Part shown: piece by piece, positions 53,939-63,602 of the stretch
Layout of the letters: each line of letters starts with the position of its first letter
Numbering within the stretch: position 1 is the first letter of the stretch
Source of the DNA: Sphingomonas sp. KRR8
Lineage (GTDB): Bacteria > Pseudomonadota > Alphaproteobacteria > Sphingomonadales > Sphingomonadaceae
Length of the DNA: 64,000 bases
Direction: 5' to 3'
NCBI RefSeq assembly: GCF_023559245.1
Contig: NZ_CP097462.1
Coordinates: 930,001-994,000 of the forward strand
Notes under the pieces: generated by a model
The model's input: the letters and a program-made list of their open reading frames with translations, nothing else
Told to the model about the DNA's origin: nothing
Databases searched by the model: none
Program-made: the position numbers and the translations under genes

Positions 53939-55840
53939 TTACCGCGCGCCGGGTTTCACGTAGCGGTCGAACCAAGCGATTGCGCGCTTGCTGACATCCG
54001 CAGCCTGGGTTGGAACGCAGTGGCCTGCGTCGGGGTAGATGACGAGGCTGGTCGGTACGCCCTGGCTCTTGAGGGCATTCCACCACTCGACCGACTGGGT
54101 CGGCGGCACCTCGATGTCGCGCTCACCGACGTAGATGAAGGTTGGCGTCCGGGCTTTCTTCACATGGTAGACCGCCGAGGCGTCCTCGTAGATCTTGGGA
54201 TCGTCGTAGGCCGACTTGCCGAAGAAGGGCATCATCCAGGTGCTGATGCCATTGGTGCCGTAGTAGCTGATCCAGTTGGACAGGCCCGCGCCGGCGACGA
54301 TAGCCTTGAAGCGATTGGTCTGCGTGTTGGCCCACATTGCCATGAAGCCGCCGTAGGAACAGCCGGTCAAACCAAGCCGCGCGTCGTCGATGGGCGCTAC
54401 TTTCTCGACCGCGTCGATCCCCGTCAGGATGTCGAGCAGGTCGCCGCCGCCAAAGTCGCGCTTGTTGGCGGCGGTGAATGCCTCGCCCTGTCCGTAACTG
54501 CCGCGCGGATTGGGTAGGAACACATAATAGCCCGCGTCCTCGAGCGCGCTGCCCAGCCCCTTCTCGATGAAACGCGGGCTATTCGCCGCCGAGGGTCCGC
54601 CGTGGACCGAAACGATCATCGGCGCCTTGACGCGCGGGTCGGCCTTGAGCGGCGCAAGCAGCCAGCCCTGCACGGAGTAGCCCTCATTGCGCCAGGTGAC
54701 GCTGCGCGCCTGCACCGCCGGCGGCGCCGCGTCATTCTCATGGGTGAGCTGGCGCGGAGCGCTGGCCGGCCCAGCGTAGATGGCGGGTGCGTGGGTGAAG
54801 TCCTGCACCACCGTCGCCAGAATGCCACCGGCCGCATCCCACGCGACCTTGCCGTCGCCCGCGGCGAGGCTGACCGGCATGGCGAACAGCGGTTGCGGCG
54901 CGCGGCCCGGCTCGATCGCCATGGCGCCCAACTTGTCGTTCTGCAGCGTCGTTGCCCGTAGCCCACCGCGGGTCCAAGCCAGGGAAGTAAAGGTGACCGG
55001 CTGGCCACTGGTCAGGTTGGTCGGGTTGCCACCCCCAAACGGCACCGTCCACACGTCGCCGCCGATCGAGCCGAAGTCGCTCATCAGTCCGCCGATGTAG
55101 GCGACCGAACGCCCATCGGGCGACACGCGTGGCATGTTGAGCTGGGTCGCGGGCCGGGCGATGTTGGTGATGGCCCCGCTCGCCGCATCGACCCGGTCGA
55201 GTGTCGCCACCCACCAGTTGGCATCACCGTTGCCCAGCGCGGACGTGACCACCAGCGCTCGGCCGTCGGGCGCCCAATCATATTCGTAGATGTAGCGGCC
55301 AGCGGGCGACAGCGGCGTTACGCTGGTCGCCGGCGCCTTGCCGACCGAGACGATCGCCAACCGCTGCTCGTCATTGGCGACGCCGATTTCCCCGACCTGG
55401 CGTGCACCTGCCTGGGTTGCGCCAGTCTCCTTGGTCGCGCCCAGCGTGATGAGGAGGGCGATGCGGGAGCCATCGGGTGAAAAGCGCGGGGTGGAGGCGA
55501 GGCCAGCGACCGTCGCCACCGGCCTGACGTTGCCAGCGCTCGCGAGGAAGAGCGTCGCCTTGCCGGCTTTCTGGTCACGGGCCAGAAAGGCCAGGTCGTC
55601 GCCGCTCGGGGCGTAGGTCAGGCCCGAGTAACTACAGGTGGCGCAAGGGTCGAACCGGTGCATCACCTTTCCGTCGCGGGCGGAGCGGATCACCACGGCG
55701 CTGTGCGGCGCTACGTCGCCTTCGATCGCGGCCAGTTCGGCCCCGGCCGGCGAGAGCGTCAGCCCGCCATAGCGGTGCAGAGCGGCGGCGGCCGGCGCGA
55801 CGGAAACGGAGGCAAGCAACAGCGCGGCAATGAGACGCAT
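53939..55840 (-). CDS. S9 family (prolyl oligopeptidase-like) peptidase
   Basis: 633 aa, exported (signal MRLIAALLLASVSVAPAAAA). The N-terminal beta-propeller (about residues 30-370) is followed by an alpha/beta hydrolase domain with the nucleophile GCSYGGFMAMW, the acid in GERDIEVPP and the His in DAGHCVP. It probably removes dipeptides or acyl amino acids in the periplasm. ATG at 55840 with AGGA; the longer frame to 56038 is not used. Followed after four bases by the acylase gene. Confidence 0.9.
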   Translation of the reverse strand: MRLIAALLLASVSVAPAAAALHRYGGLTLSPAGAELAAIEGDVAPHSAVVIRSARDGKVMHRFDPCATCSYSGLTYAPSGDDLAFLARDQKAGKATLFLASAGNVRPVATVAGLASTPRFSPDGSRIALLITLGATKETGATQAGARQVGEIGVANDEQRLAIVSVGKAPATSVTPLSPAGRYIYEYDWAPDGRALVVTSALGNGDANWWVATLDRVDAASGAITNIARPATQLNMPRVSPDGRSVAYIGGLMSDFGSIGGDVWTVPFGGGNPTNLTSGQPVTFTSLAWTRGGLRATTLQNDKLGAMAIEPGRAPQPLFAMPVSLAAGDGKVAWDAAGGILATVVQDFTHAPAIYAGPASAPRQLTHENDAAPPAVQARSVTWRNEGYSVQGWLLAPLKADPRVKAPMIVSVHGGPSAANSPRFIEKGLGSALEDAGYYVFLPNPRGSYGQGEAFTAANKRDFGGGDLLDILTGIDAVEKVAPIDDARLGLTGCSYGGFMAMWANTQTNRFKAIVAGAGLSNWISYYGTNGISTWMMPFFGKSAYDDPKIYEDASAVYHVKKARTPTFIYVGERDIEVPPTQSVEWWNALKSQGVPTSLVIYPDAGHCVPTQAADVSKRAIAWFDRYVKPGAR

Positions 55841-56153
55841 CGGCAATCCTTCAACATGCGCCACCACGAACAAGCGCTGATCCTGCGGATATGGCGCGCA
55901 GGCGGTGCTGTCTACGCCCGACCACTGCCGGTTAACCGCAGTATGCTGAACCAAACTGAAGCGATCAGGAAAGCGCCAGTGCAAGCGCTGCGATACGGTC
56001 AAGGCAAGTTCGAAGCTGAGCGATGCCAGCCCAGCCATCGAACGTTGTCGCGCATAGGTCGGCGCAGCCCATCACAGGCGAATGCTAGCGACTGGGACCG
56101 CAAAGTCGGTAACTCCGTCCAGCGATTGCCTTGCCCAACGGTCGTGTAGCCTC
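55841..56153. other. Non-coding gap
   Basis: About 310 bases between the S9 peptidase start and the sulfotransferase stop. No gene or hairpin that I can support; it should contain the promoter of the peptidase-acylase pair. Confidence 0.4.
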
Positions 56154-57818
56154 TCAGCGTCGCACGTTCGTGAGACTCGCGACCTTGTCCTCCAGCTCGC
56201 CTATCCAAGGCCGGAAGTTCTTCCAGTCTTCCCGCGTGCTCTGATCGATCGGCCGACGGACCTGTTGGGCGCTGGCGGTGCGCACTGGACGGTTGTTCCT
56301 GTAGAACTCGAGGCAGGAGGGCTCGAACGGAAGACCAAGTCTGGCCAGCAGGCGACGGACTTCCCGCTCACTGTCGTCAAGAACGTCCTCATGCTGGACC
56401 GTAATGACAGCACCCGGTGCAACCGCATCCATATGCGCCATCAGGCGTAAATACTGCCGGTACTGCTCGACGAGGTCGTCGAAATCGTAGCTATACTCCT
56501 GCCCACGGGCGAACCACTGACGGTAGTTCGACCACAGGCATGCCATCGCTCCGCGCCGCGCATCCACGATGCGGGCGCCGGGCAGGATCATGCGGATGAG
56601 GCCGACGTAGCGCCAATTGTCAGGCAGCTTGTCGATGAAGAAGGGCGTGTCGCTGCGGCGGTGTGGACGCGCGGCATCGAGATAGGCCTGTCCAAGCTCC
56701 GCAAGCTTCTCCGTCGGAACTCCATCAAGCACTTCGGGAAAGCGCAACGCACCTTCCCCCCGTCGTTCGGACATGAGCCGGTGAACGAGCATCGGAATAT
56801 AGGGCAGCTCGGATGTGCCCTCGACCAGCGAGTGGCTGGCGAGGATCTGTTCGACCAGGGTCGAGCCCGACCGCGGCATTCCAACGATGAAGATTGGACC
56901 TGAAGAACTCTCCTCCGCACGGGAAGCCGTTTCAAACCGTTCGGCCGTGAAGAAGCAGATCGACCGGTCGACCTCCGCGCGGATGGGATCGACGGGTGCG
57001 GGAAGCAAGACCTTGCGGAGGCGATTGGCCGCTACGTAGTGACGATAGGAGGAATCGTAATCGCGGGAATCCTGCAACGCCTTGGCCAGCGCGAAATGAA
57101 GAAGGGAGCGGCGCTCGCCATCGAGGCCCGTCTCGTTTGTCAGCGCCCGCAACTGCTCGACATCTGCCGCCTCGAACACCTTGACCTTGAGGTTCGCCAA
57201 TCCCCACCAGGCCTCGCCGTGATGAGGGGCAAGGGCAATGGCGCGGCGGTAAGCGGTGACGGCTCCCGGCAAGTCGCCCAGCGTCCCAAGCAGATGGGCG
57301 TACGCTGTCCAGCCCTCCGGCCAGTCCGGGGATCTTTCGAGTAGCTCGGGGTAAGTATCACGGGCGGTTTCGTAATCGCCCAGTTGCCCCAGCCATGCCA
57401 GCCGGAGCAGCTGCAGATGGCGGTGCTCGGGCTGGTCGTGCAGCACGTCGTCGAGCAGGCCGATCGCTTCCGGAAGCGCATCACGCTGGGAGAGCACGCG
57501 CGCGAGATTGACCTGTGCTTCGGCAAACATCGGAAGCTGTTCGAGCGCGCGGCGAAAGAGCGTTTCGGCCTCGCTCAGCACGCCCGCGCGCACGGCAAGA
57601 TCGCCGAGAAGGCACAGCGCCGCGACGTCGCGCGGTGACCGGGAGAGATGCTGACGGACGATCCGCTCGGCATCGGCGAGGCGGCGGGCTTGCAGCGCGC
57701 CGATCGCATGCTGGATGGCTGGATTGCTGGCGAGGCGGAGGACTTCGCTGCTCGCGTGCCCGCGAGCCGCCCTCCGCTCCGCGTCCGAGCGTGCCTCCTG
57801 CCCACGAGCAGGAGGCAC
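56154..57818 (-). CDS. TPR-repeat sulfotransferase
   Basis: About 554 aa. TPR repeats (about residues 30-270) precede a sulfotransferase domain with the PAPS 5'-phosphate loop IFIVGMPRSGSTLVEQIL, FIDKLPDNWRYVGLI, and the 3'-phosphate region RGAMACLWSNYRQWF. Such proteins sulfate unknown acceptors using PAPS. The start is uncertain: GTG at 57818 lies after the TonB receptor stop but inside its terminator hairpin and lacks a good ribosome site; ATGs at 57854 and 57896 would overlap the receptor gene. Confidence 0.82.
   Translation of the reverse strand: MPPARGQEARSDAERRAARGHASSEVLRLASNPAIQHAIGALQARRLADAERIVRQHLSRSPRDVAALCLLGDLAVRAGVLSEAETLFRRALEQLPMFAEAQVNLARVLSQRDALPEAIGLLDDVLHDQPEHRHLQLLRLAWLGQLGDYETARDTYPELLERSPDWPEGWTAYAHLLGTLGDLPGAVTAYRRAIALAPHHGEAWWGLANLKVKVFEAADVEQLRALTNETGLDGERRSLLHFALAKALQDSRDYDSSYRHYVAANRLRKVLLPAPVDPIRAEVDRSICFFTAERFETASRAEESSSGPIFIVGMPRSGSTLVEQILASHSLVEGTSELPYIPMLVHRLMSERRGEGALRFPEVLDGVPTEKLAELGQAYLDAARPHRRSDTPFFIDKLPDNWRYVGLIRMILPGARIVDARRGAMACLWSNYRQWFARGQEYSYDFDDLVEQYRQYLRLMAHMDAVAPGAVITVQHEDVLDDSEREVRRLLARLGLPFEPSCLEFYRNNRPVRTASAQQVRRPIDQSTREDWKNFRPWIGELEDKVASLTNVRR
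57791..57818 (-). terminator. Perfect stem-loop after the large TonB receptor
   Basis: GTGCCTCCTGC, loop CCACGA, GCAGGAGGCAC: an 11-bp perfect stem with a six-base loop, beginning ten bases after the receptor stop. No T-run follows. It overlaps the 5' end of the sulfotransferase frame and may attenuate read-through. Confidence 0.6.
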
Positions 57819-57828
57819 GCCGGTGCCG

Positions 57829-60800
57829 TTAGAACTTGGCCTGGACGCCGGCATAGAAGAAGCGGCCGACGTTGTCGTAGATGCCGCTTCCGCCACCGGC
57901 GCCGGTCAGCCCGAACGGCGGCAGCTGGTCGAAGAGATTGTCGACGCCCAGGTAGAAGTTGCTGTTCTTGCTAACGTCGAACTCGATCCGGGCATCATGA
58001 TAGGTAATTGCCGGATATAGGCGGTAAGCCGCGGGGTATTGATAGGGGTTCTCCGGCGGACGGCCCTGGAGGCTGTTGTAGTCTTCATAAGCGCCGTTGA
58101 ACATCGGCCCGACGTAGCGAAGCTTGTAGCTGATCACGAAGGGGCCGGTCCTGAGGCCGGCGTTGAACGTGAAGCGGTTGCGCGGTTGGCCCAGTTCCGA
58201 CAGGGTGCGGTCTTCGAACGCCGGATTGGTTGGGTCGAGGAAATTGCTGTTCGATAGCGACAGCGTGTAGATCATGCGCAGCGACAGGTCGCCCACCCGG
58301 CCGAACTTGTGCTGGTAGCCGACATCGAAATCGATGCCCGAGGTCTTCAGCTTCGCATAGTTCAACGGGATTACCCGCAGGCTGTTCTGCACGTATTCCG
58401 GAGCGGTGAGACCCACGGTCGTGTCACGGGTGAACAGGCTGCAGAACTGGTTGTTCAGCGTCGGCAGATCGTAGCAAGCATCGATGATCCCTTGCGCCGA
58501 CGGCGAGTTGATCACGTTCTTGACCTTGATGTTGTAATAGTCGGCCGAAGCCGAGAAGCCCCGCAGGAATCCTTGCGTCGGGGCGAACACACCGCCCACG
58601 GTGAAGGAGTTGGAGGTTTCCGCCTGCAGGTTTGAGTTGCCGCCCGACAAATAGCCGGGAGTCGACCGGTAGACGTAATCATAACCGACCGGAACGCCGG
58701 CTGCCCGACAGTTCGCTGTACGATACTGACTGCCCGACCCGAGATTACGCTGCGAGCAGGGGTCAGAGAACTGGAAGTAGTTCTGACCCAACGGCGTGTA
58801 CAGATCGGAGAGGTTCGGAGCGCGAACAGCGCGCGAGTAGTTGCCGCGCAGACGCAAACTCCGCACCGGAGACCATTCGACACCGCCGTTGTAACTCGCA
58901 ACGGTCCCGGTGGAGCCCTTATAGTCGGAAACGCGGGCCGCAGCGCTCACAGTCAGCAGGCGCGCGAAAGGCAGATCCTTAAAGATTGGGAACCGAATCT
59001 CGCCGAACGCTTCTTTGACCTCAAACGCGGTCGGATTAAACTCCGGAATAGCGTTGTAGAAGGTGAGGCCCGCCGCAGTTGCCGCATCCTGCTTGTAGAA
59101 GGCAGTTTCACGCCGGTACTCACCGCCAACCACGAAGCCAATCGGTCCGCCTTGGAAGTTAAAGAAGCCACTCGTGTCGCCGTTGACGAAGCCATTGATG
59201 TCGAACTGCGTGATCCTGCCGCGAGCGTAAGAGTTCTGAAGCAGATAGTTGCGGGCCGCGTCCGTTACCTTGCCGTTGCCGAACAGGTTGAGAGGGACGC
59301 AGCTCGCCACGTCATTCGCCAGCTCGGCGTTGGCGAAAGTCTGGTCGGCGCCGCCGTAGGTGCTGGCCGCAGTCGGATCGACCCGGGAGCGGCACACGAT
59401 ATTGCCGTTGGCTGTGCCACCGGTGGCGAGGCCCTGGTCCACGGCGTCAATCGCCAGCAGATAACGCTGCAAGTTGATGTTGCCCAGGATGGCCGTATTC
59501 TCGGTGAACTTGCCGTAGTTCGCCGAGACTTCGTAGTTCCAGTCGCCATTGAAGTCGCCGCGCACGCCGACCACGCCGCGGTAGGTCTGACGACGGGCCT
59601 TTTCCGAACGGTTCGTTAGGTCAACTGCATTCTTATAGAAGGTGAAATCGAAGTTGTTCGGATCGAAGCTCGGATCGTCCGCATAAGCCATTGTGTAGTA
59701 ATCGCGGATGATCCCGCGCGCCTGATCAGTCAGATAAGGATTATTGATATTGTAGGTGTCGCCGATCGAGGCCGTGAAGAATGGCCCGGACGCGCTGCCG
59801 AATGAATCGGTACGCGAATAGCTGCCTTCGATGAAGGGCACGAAGGCCGGGCTCATTTCGAAGTGGCCGACGATGTTGGCATTGTAGCGGTCGAGCTTCG
59901 GCCGGAAAGCAAACTGCTTGCCGTCGCGGAAGTTGTCACCGTTGCCACCAAGATAAGAGGGGAACGGCGCCAGGCCGACCGGCGTGCCGGTCTGCTGGAT
60001 CAGCGTGGCGTCCGGCTGGAAGATGAAGGGCGTGTAGCTGTCGCCGCCGAGATAGGTGAGGAAGGTACCGGCGTTCGTATAGAAACCATTCCGAATGTCA
60101 CGGAAGTAATCATTCTGCGGCGCGGTGGCGCTGCCGTTCTCGTTGATCTGCACGAAACCGTTAACGGTGCGGTACGCCGCTCGGTCGCTGGCGTAGAAGT
60201 CCGCCTGATGGGCATATTCAAGATTCACCGCGACGTTGCCGCGGCCGTCAGCGAAGTTCTTGCCGGCGAGCAGGCTGATGAAGCTGTTGCCCGCATCACC
60301 ATGCGGGCTGATCCCATCCTGGGCTCGAAGCTGCACGCCGCTGTAGTGATCCTTTAGCACGAAGTTCACCACGCCCGCGAGGGCGTCCGAACCATAAACG
60401 GCAGAGTCGCCGCCGGTGATGATGTCGGTGCGATCGATCAGATCGGTCGGGATAGTGTTGGTGTCGACCGACGAAGCGCTGTTGAGGATGTCGCCCGCCA
60501 CGTGACGGCGGCCGTTCACCAGCACCAGGGTGCGCTGCGTGCCGAGCCCGCGAAGGTCGAGCAGGTTGAGGCCCGACGTGCCCAAGAAGCGGGTCGAGTT
60601 TGCCTGGCTGAAGGTGCTGCGAAGAGCCGGGAGCTGGTTCAGGACGTCACCAATCGACGTCTGACCAGTCTTGAAGAAGTCTTCCCCACTGATGGTGGTG
60701 ACCGGCACGACCGAGGTGAGGTTAGGGCTGCGGATGCGCGACCCCGTGACGACCACGGTATTGTTCTCGTTCTGCGCGGCGCTATCGATGGTCGGGCCAC

Positions 60801-61011
60801 CGGCAGTCGGCGCGGGCGGCGGAGCGTTCGGATCGGTCGCCTGGGTCGAAGTCGCGGTGGGCGCGTTCGGATCCGTGGCAGCAGCGGCGGCGGTCTGCTC
60901 GTTGCTTTGCGTGGCCGGCTGCGCGGTCTGCGCCGACGCTGGTTGAGCGGCGATCAGCATTCCGGCGAGCGAGGTGCTAAGGCCGGTGCTGCAAGCAAGT
61001 AGAACGCGCAT
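57829..61011 (-). CDS. Large TonB-dependent receptor
   Basis: 1060-aa outer-membrane receptor. Signal ending PASAQ, a Thr/Ala/Pro/Asp-rich linker with repeated ATDPNAP motifs, then the plug (NTVVVTGSRIRSPN, VLNQLPALRSTF, NLLDLRGLGTQRTLVLVNGRR) and a long barrel ending in the aromatic strand RFFYAGVQAKF. This layout is typical of the oversized receptors of sphingomonads and xanthomonads. ATG at 61011 has GGGAG; ATGs at 61026 and 61083 are possible. No cotranscribed transport genes show its substrate. Confidence 0.93.
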   Translation of the reverse strand: MRVLLACSTGLSTSLAGMLIAAQPASAQTAQPATQSNEQTAAAAATDPNAPTATSTQATDPNAPPPAPTAGGPTIDSAAQNENNTVVVTGSRIRSPNLTSVVPVTTISGEDFFKTGQTSIGDVLNQLPALRSTFSQANSTRFLGTSGLNLLDLRGLGTQRTLVLVNGRRHVAGDILNSASSVDTNTIPTDLIDRTDIITGGDSAVYGSDALAGVVNFVLKDHYSGVQLRAQDGISPHGDAGNSFISLLAGKNFADGRGNVAVNLEYAHQADFYASDRAAYRTVNGFVQINENGSATAPQNDYFRDIRNGFYTNAGTFLTYLGGDSYTPFIFQPDATLIQQTGTPVGLAPFPSYLGGNGDNFRDGKQFAFRPKLDRYNANIVGHFEMSPAFVPFIEGSYSRTDSFGSASGPFFTASIGDTYNINNPYLTDQARGIIRDYYTMAYADDPSFDPNNFDFTFYKNAVDLTNRSEKARRQTYRGVVGVRGDFNGDWNYEVSANYGKFTENTAILGNINLQRYLLAIDAVDQGLATGGTANGNIVCRSRVDPTAASTYGGADQTFANAELANDVASCVPLNLFGNGKVTDAARNYLLQNSYARGRITQFDINGFVNGDTSGFFNFQGGPIGFVVGGEYRRETAFYKQDAATAAGLTFYNAIPEFNPTAFEVKEAFGEIRFPIFKDLPFARLLTVSAAARVSDYKGSTGTVASYNGGVEWSPVRSLRLRGNYSRAVRAPNLSDLYTPLGQNYFQFSDPCSQRNLGSGSQYRTANCRAAGVPVGYDYVYRSTPGYLSGGNSNLQAETSNSFTVGGVFAPTQGFLRGFSASADYYNIKVKNVINSPSAQGIIDACYDLPTLNNQFCSLFTRDTTVGLTAPEYVQNSLRVIPLNYAKLKTSGIDFDVGYQHKFGRVGDLSLRMIYTLSLSNSNFLDPTNPAFEDRTLSELGQPRNRFTFNAGLRTGPFVISYKLRYVGPMFNGAYEDYNSLQGRPPENPYQYPAAYRLYPAITYHDARIEFDVSKNSNFYLGVDNLFDQLPPFGLTGAGGGSGIYDNVGRFFYAGVQAKF

Positions 61012-61291
61012 CAGGACTCCCTTCATCAATTGCGGTGCTTCTGGGGGCTCCTCGCCAGATTCCGCACTAATATTTTGCGCCACTTAGATCTTTTTCGCGT
61101 AGTTGTTGCGAAACAGCCACATTCTGCAGTTAAATGCATGTGACCGCGTCTCCATCAACGCTCCTGTGGCTTTGCCCCTTCGACCCCTTAGACGCTCGAG
61201 GTCGTCGTCGCCTGCTGACCATGAGACCGTACCCGACGCTGGCAAAATGTTGCTTGGCTGGCGCCATTCTCTGCGTTCGATAAAGGGGAGC

Positions 61292-61915
61292 ATGGGCCAG
61301 CCCGGCATGATTGACAGCATTGGACCGCGGATCAGCTACGTTCGGTTGTCCGTCACCGATCGCTGCGATCTCCGATGCCGCTACTGCATGGCCAACCGGA
61401 TGGTGTTCCTTCCGCGCGAGGACATCCTGCGTCTGGAAGAGAACGTGGCGCTTGCCGACATCTTCATCGCCCGTGGCGTCAAGCGACTGCGACTGACCGG
61501 CGGCGAACCGCTGGAGCGCCGAGGGATCATGGACCTTCTCGGGACGCTGAGTCACCGGATCGGAGGGGGCTGGACGAAGTGACGCTCACCACGAACGGCA
61601 CTCAGCTCGAGAAGGTCGCGGGTGGGCTGGCGGCTGCCGGTGTTCGTCGTATCAACGTCAGCCTGGACACGCGCGACCCGCAGCGCTTCGCTCACATCAA
61701 CGGGCGGGGCGAATTGAGTCAGGTACTGCGAGGGATCGGCGCCGCGCGCGAAGCCGGACTGCAGGTCAAGATCAACATGGTGGCGCTGAAGGGGCTCAAT
61801 GAAGACGAAATTGCCGACATGCTGCTGTGGTGCGACGCGCAAGGTCACGACCTGACGCCGATCGAGACCATGCCGATGGGCGACGTCGCGGAAGACCGCA
61901 CGGACCAGCCATTGG
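61292..61915 (+). pseudogene. moaA: moaA remnant: frameshifted and truncated GTP 3',8-cyclase
   Basis: Starts well (AAGGGGAG site, then [14 protein letters not shown] with the radical-SAM cysteines and RLTGGEPL). In the G-run at 61565-61569 the frame shifts by one base: [10 protein letters not shown] and INVSLDT continue in another frame. The alignment to MoaA stops after [15 protein letters not shown] near 61915, so the C-terminal second iron-sulfur cluster domain is missing. Molybdenum cofactor synthesis cannot depend on this copy. Confidence 0.85.
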
Positions 61916-62012
61916 CACGACGTTGGGAATCAGGTTCCAGGCCCCGGTCGTGCTGAAGGCGCTGGGCGTGGTGCTGCTGGTCGCCGGGACCAAGCTGCTT
62001 CACCTCTACTGA
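61915..62012 (+). pseudogene. 3' fragment of a probable TauE/SafE membrane protein
   Basis: Directly after the break in moaA, another frame reads [20 protein letters not shown] followed by LLVAGTKLLHLY and a stop. A short amphipathic turn plus one final helix of this composition is typical of the C-terminus of TauE/SafE permeases. Only the last 30 residues remain, so a deletion seems to have joined the middle of moaA to the end of this gene. Confidence 0.5.
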
Positions 62013-62045
62013 ACGCTCACCGTACTCTCCTTCGGCGAAGTCGGT

Positions 62046-63596
62046 TCACCGCACGATGCGGTAGAGGCTGGCGCCTGGTGAGTGCGCAACCAGCGCAAGG
62101 CCGCGCAACTGCCTTTCGGAAGGAGTTTCCGTTCCGAGCAGCCACACATAGTCGAACCATTGACGGGGCAGGTCCTGAAGGGCCTGCTCGACGGTGCGGT
62201 TCTGCAGGCACTCGGCCGGCTGCACCATCTGACCTGGATCGGAAGCAAAGCCGTTGGGCGGGCGATAGCGGACGAGCAGGAGGTTGATCCCCTGCCCCGG
62301 CCACTGGTCGTTGCTGAAGCCGTCGCGGCGAACGGTGACCATCGACCCGAGATGACCGTCGCGGATCGATGGCCACGGATTGGAACAGTCGCGGCCCACC
62401 AGCGTCGCCAGCCGCGCGCCGCGCGGAAGCAGGTCGAGTTGCGCCAGATGCTCGTCCTGCTGGTTGGCCGACATGGCGAAGCTGGCCGTCGTGCCAACCG
62501 TCCGTACCGTAAAGAACAGAAGCGCCACGAGCGCGACCTTGCCCGCGAAGTGCCGGTCGGATTGATCGACACTATCGATGGAGAGGATGCCGATGGCGAG
62601 CGCCGCCGGCAGCAGGCGCATGTCCGCCAGCGCGGAGTTGAGCACCCAGAAGGGCAGCACCAGGCACGCGAGGCCCAGCAGCATCGCTCCCGCCCCGAGT
62701 GTGCGCGAAAAACCAAGTCGAGGATCGATGCGCGCAAACATCATGGCCGCGAAGCAGAGCATCGTCGACAACACGTCGAAGATCTTCCAGCGATCGCGCA
62801 GCACCGCGACCAGCCAGTTCAGCTTGAGCTCAAGGTCGAACCAGTCATCGAATGGCTGGCCGCCTGCGTTCCGAACTGCTCCGAGCAGAGACACGAGTGG
62901 TGCGGCGAGCACGGCGCAGGCAAGAGCGGCATCGACCACAGAGTTCGACCAGCCGTGACCCCTTTCGTCATGAGCGCGGACCACTTCAGCCCCGAAGCAT
63001 AGCAACCCGAGAACGGCCCAGCCGTAGATGTGAGCGAAATAGAGCAAGAGGCTGATCGGGACGAACAGGATCGCTCGAAGCCGAAGCCGGCCTTGGCGCG
63101 CCAGTCGCACCCAGAGCGCAAAGGCGAAGAGCGCCAGTGACACGCTCAGCGTGAAGTTCAGGAAGCCGTAGAGAAAGGGCGTCGAATAAGCCAAGGGCGC
63201 TGCCAATGCCGCGGTCGGCGGCAAGCGGCCGTGCACCTCACGGCCAATGGCGAGGAGCCCGCCCACAAACAGCATCGGGATGCTCATCGCGATGAGCTTG
63301 ACCGTAAACTCGAGACCGAGGACCGGCGCGATCGCCTGTACCAACAGGTCCGCGCCCAGATTGCCCACCGGTGCCCAGTGGAAGTCGAAGTAGCGCTGCA
63401 GCCAAAACGAATCCGCAAGACCCAGCTGCACCCGGTAGCGCGCCATATGCCCGGGAACGTCCAAAAGGGGAGGAACCGTTGGCCAGAGCAGCGGGACAGC
63501 CGAGACGACGACTAGCAGGCAGGCGAACAGCGGCGTGTTCCACCAGGCGCGAGCCTCGCCGCGCCCGTCTTTCACCATCCTTGCCGCCATGTTCAT
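62046..63596 (-). CDS. Multi-pass membrane protein, glycosyltransferase-like
   Basis: 516 aa with about ten to twelve hydrophobic helices in the first 380 residues and a soluble C-terminal part. The first periplasmic loop (VPPLLDVPGHMARYRVQLG) and overall plan resemble polytopic GT-C-type or related surface-sugar enzymes, but no defining motif is clear. It starts six bases after the stop of the upstream membrane protein gene, so the two are one transcription unit. Confidence 0.6.
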   Translation of the reverse strand: MNMAARMVKDGRGEARAWWNTPLFACLLVVVSAVPLLWPTVPPLLDVPGHMARYRVQLGLADSFWLQRYFDFHWAPVGNLGADLLVQAIAPVLGLEFTVKLIAMSIPMLFVGGLLAIGREVHGRLPPTAALAAPLAYSTPFLYGFLNFTLSVSLALFAFALWVRLARQGRLRLRAILFVPISLLLYFAHIYGWAVLGLLCFGAEVVRAHDERGHGWSNSVVDAALACAVLAAPLVSLLGAVRNAGGQPFDDWFDLELKLNWLVAVLRDRWKIFDVLSTMLCFAAMMFARIDPRLGFSRTLGAGAMLLGLACLVLPFWVLNSALADMRLLPAALAIGILSIDSVDQSDRHFAGKVALVALLFFTVRTVGTTASFAMSANQQDEHLAQLDLLPRGARLATLVGRDCSNPWPSIRDGHLGSMVTVRRDGFSNDQWPGQGINLLLVRYRPPNGFASDPGQMVQPAECLQNRTVEQALQDLPRQWFDYVWLLGTETPSERQLRGLALVAHSPGASLYRIVR

Positions 63597-63602
63597 GCGT
63601 CT

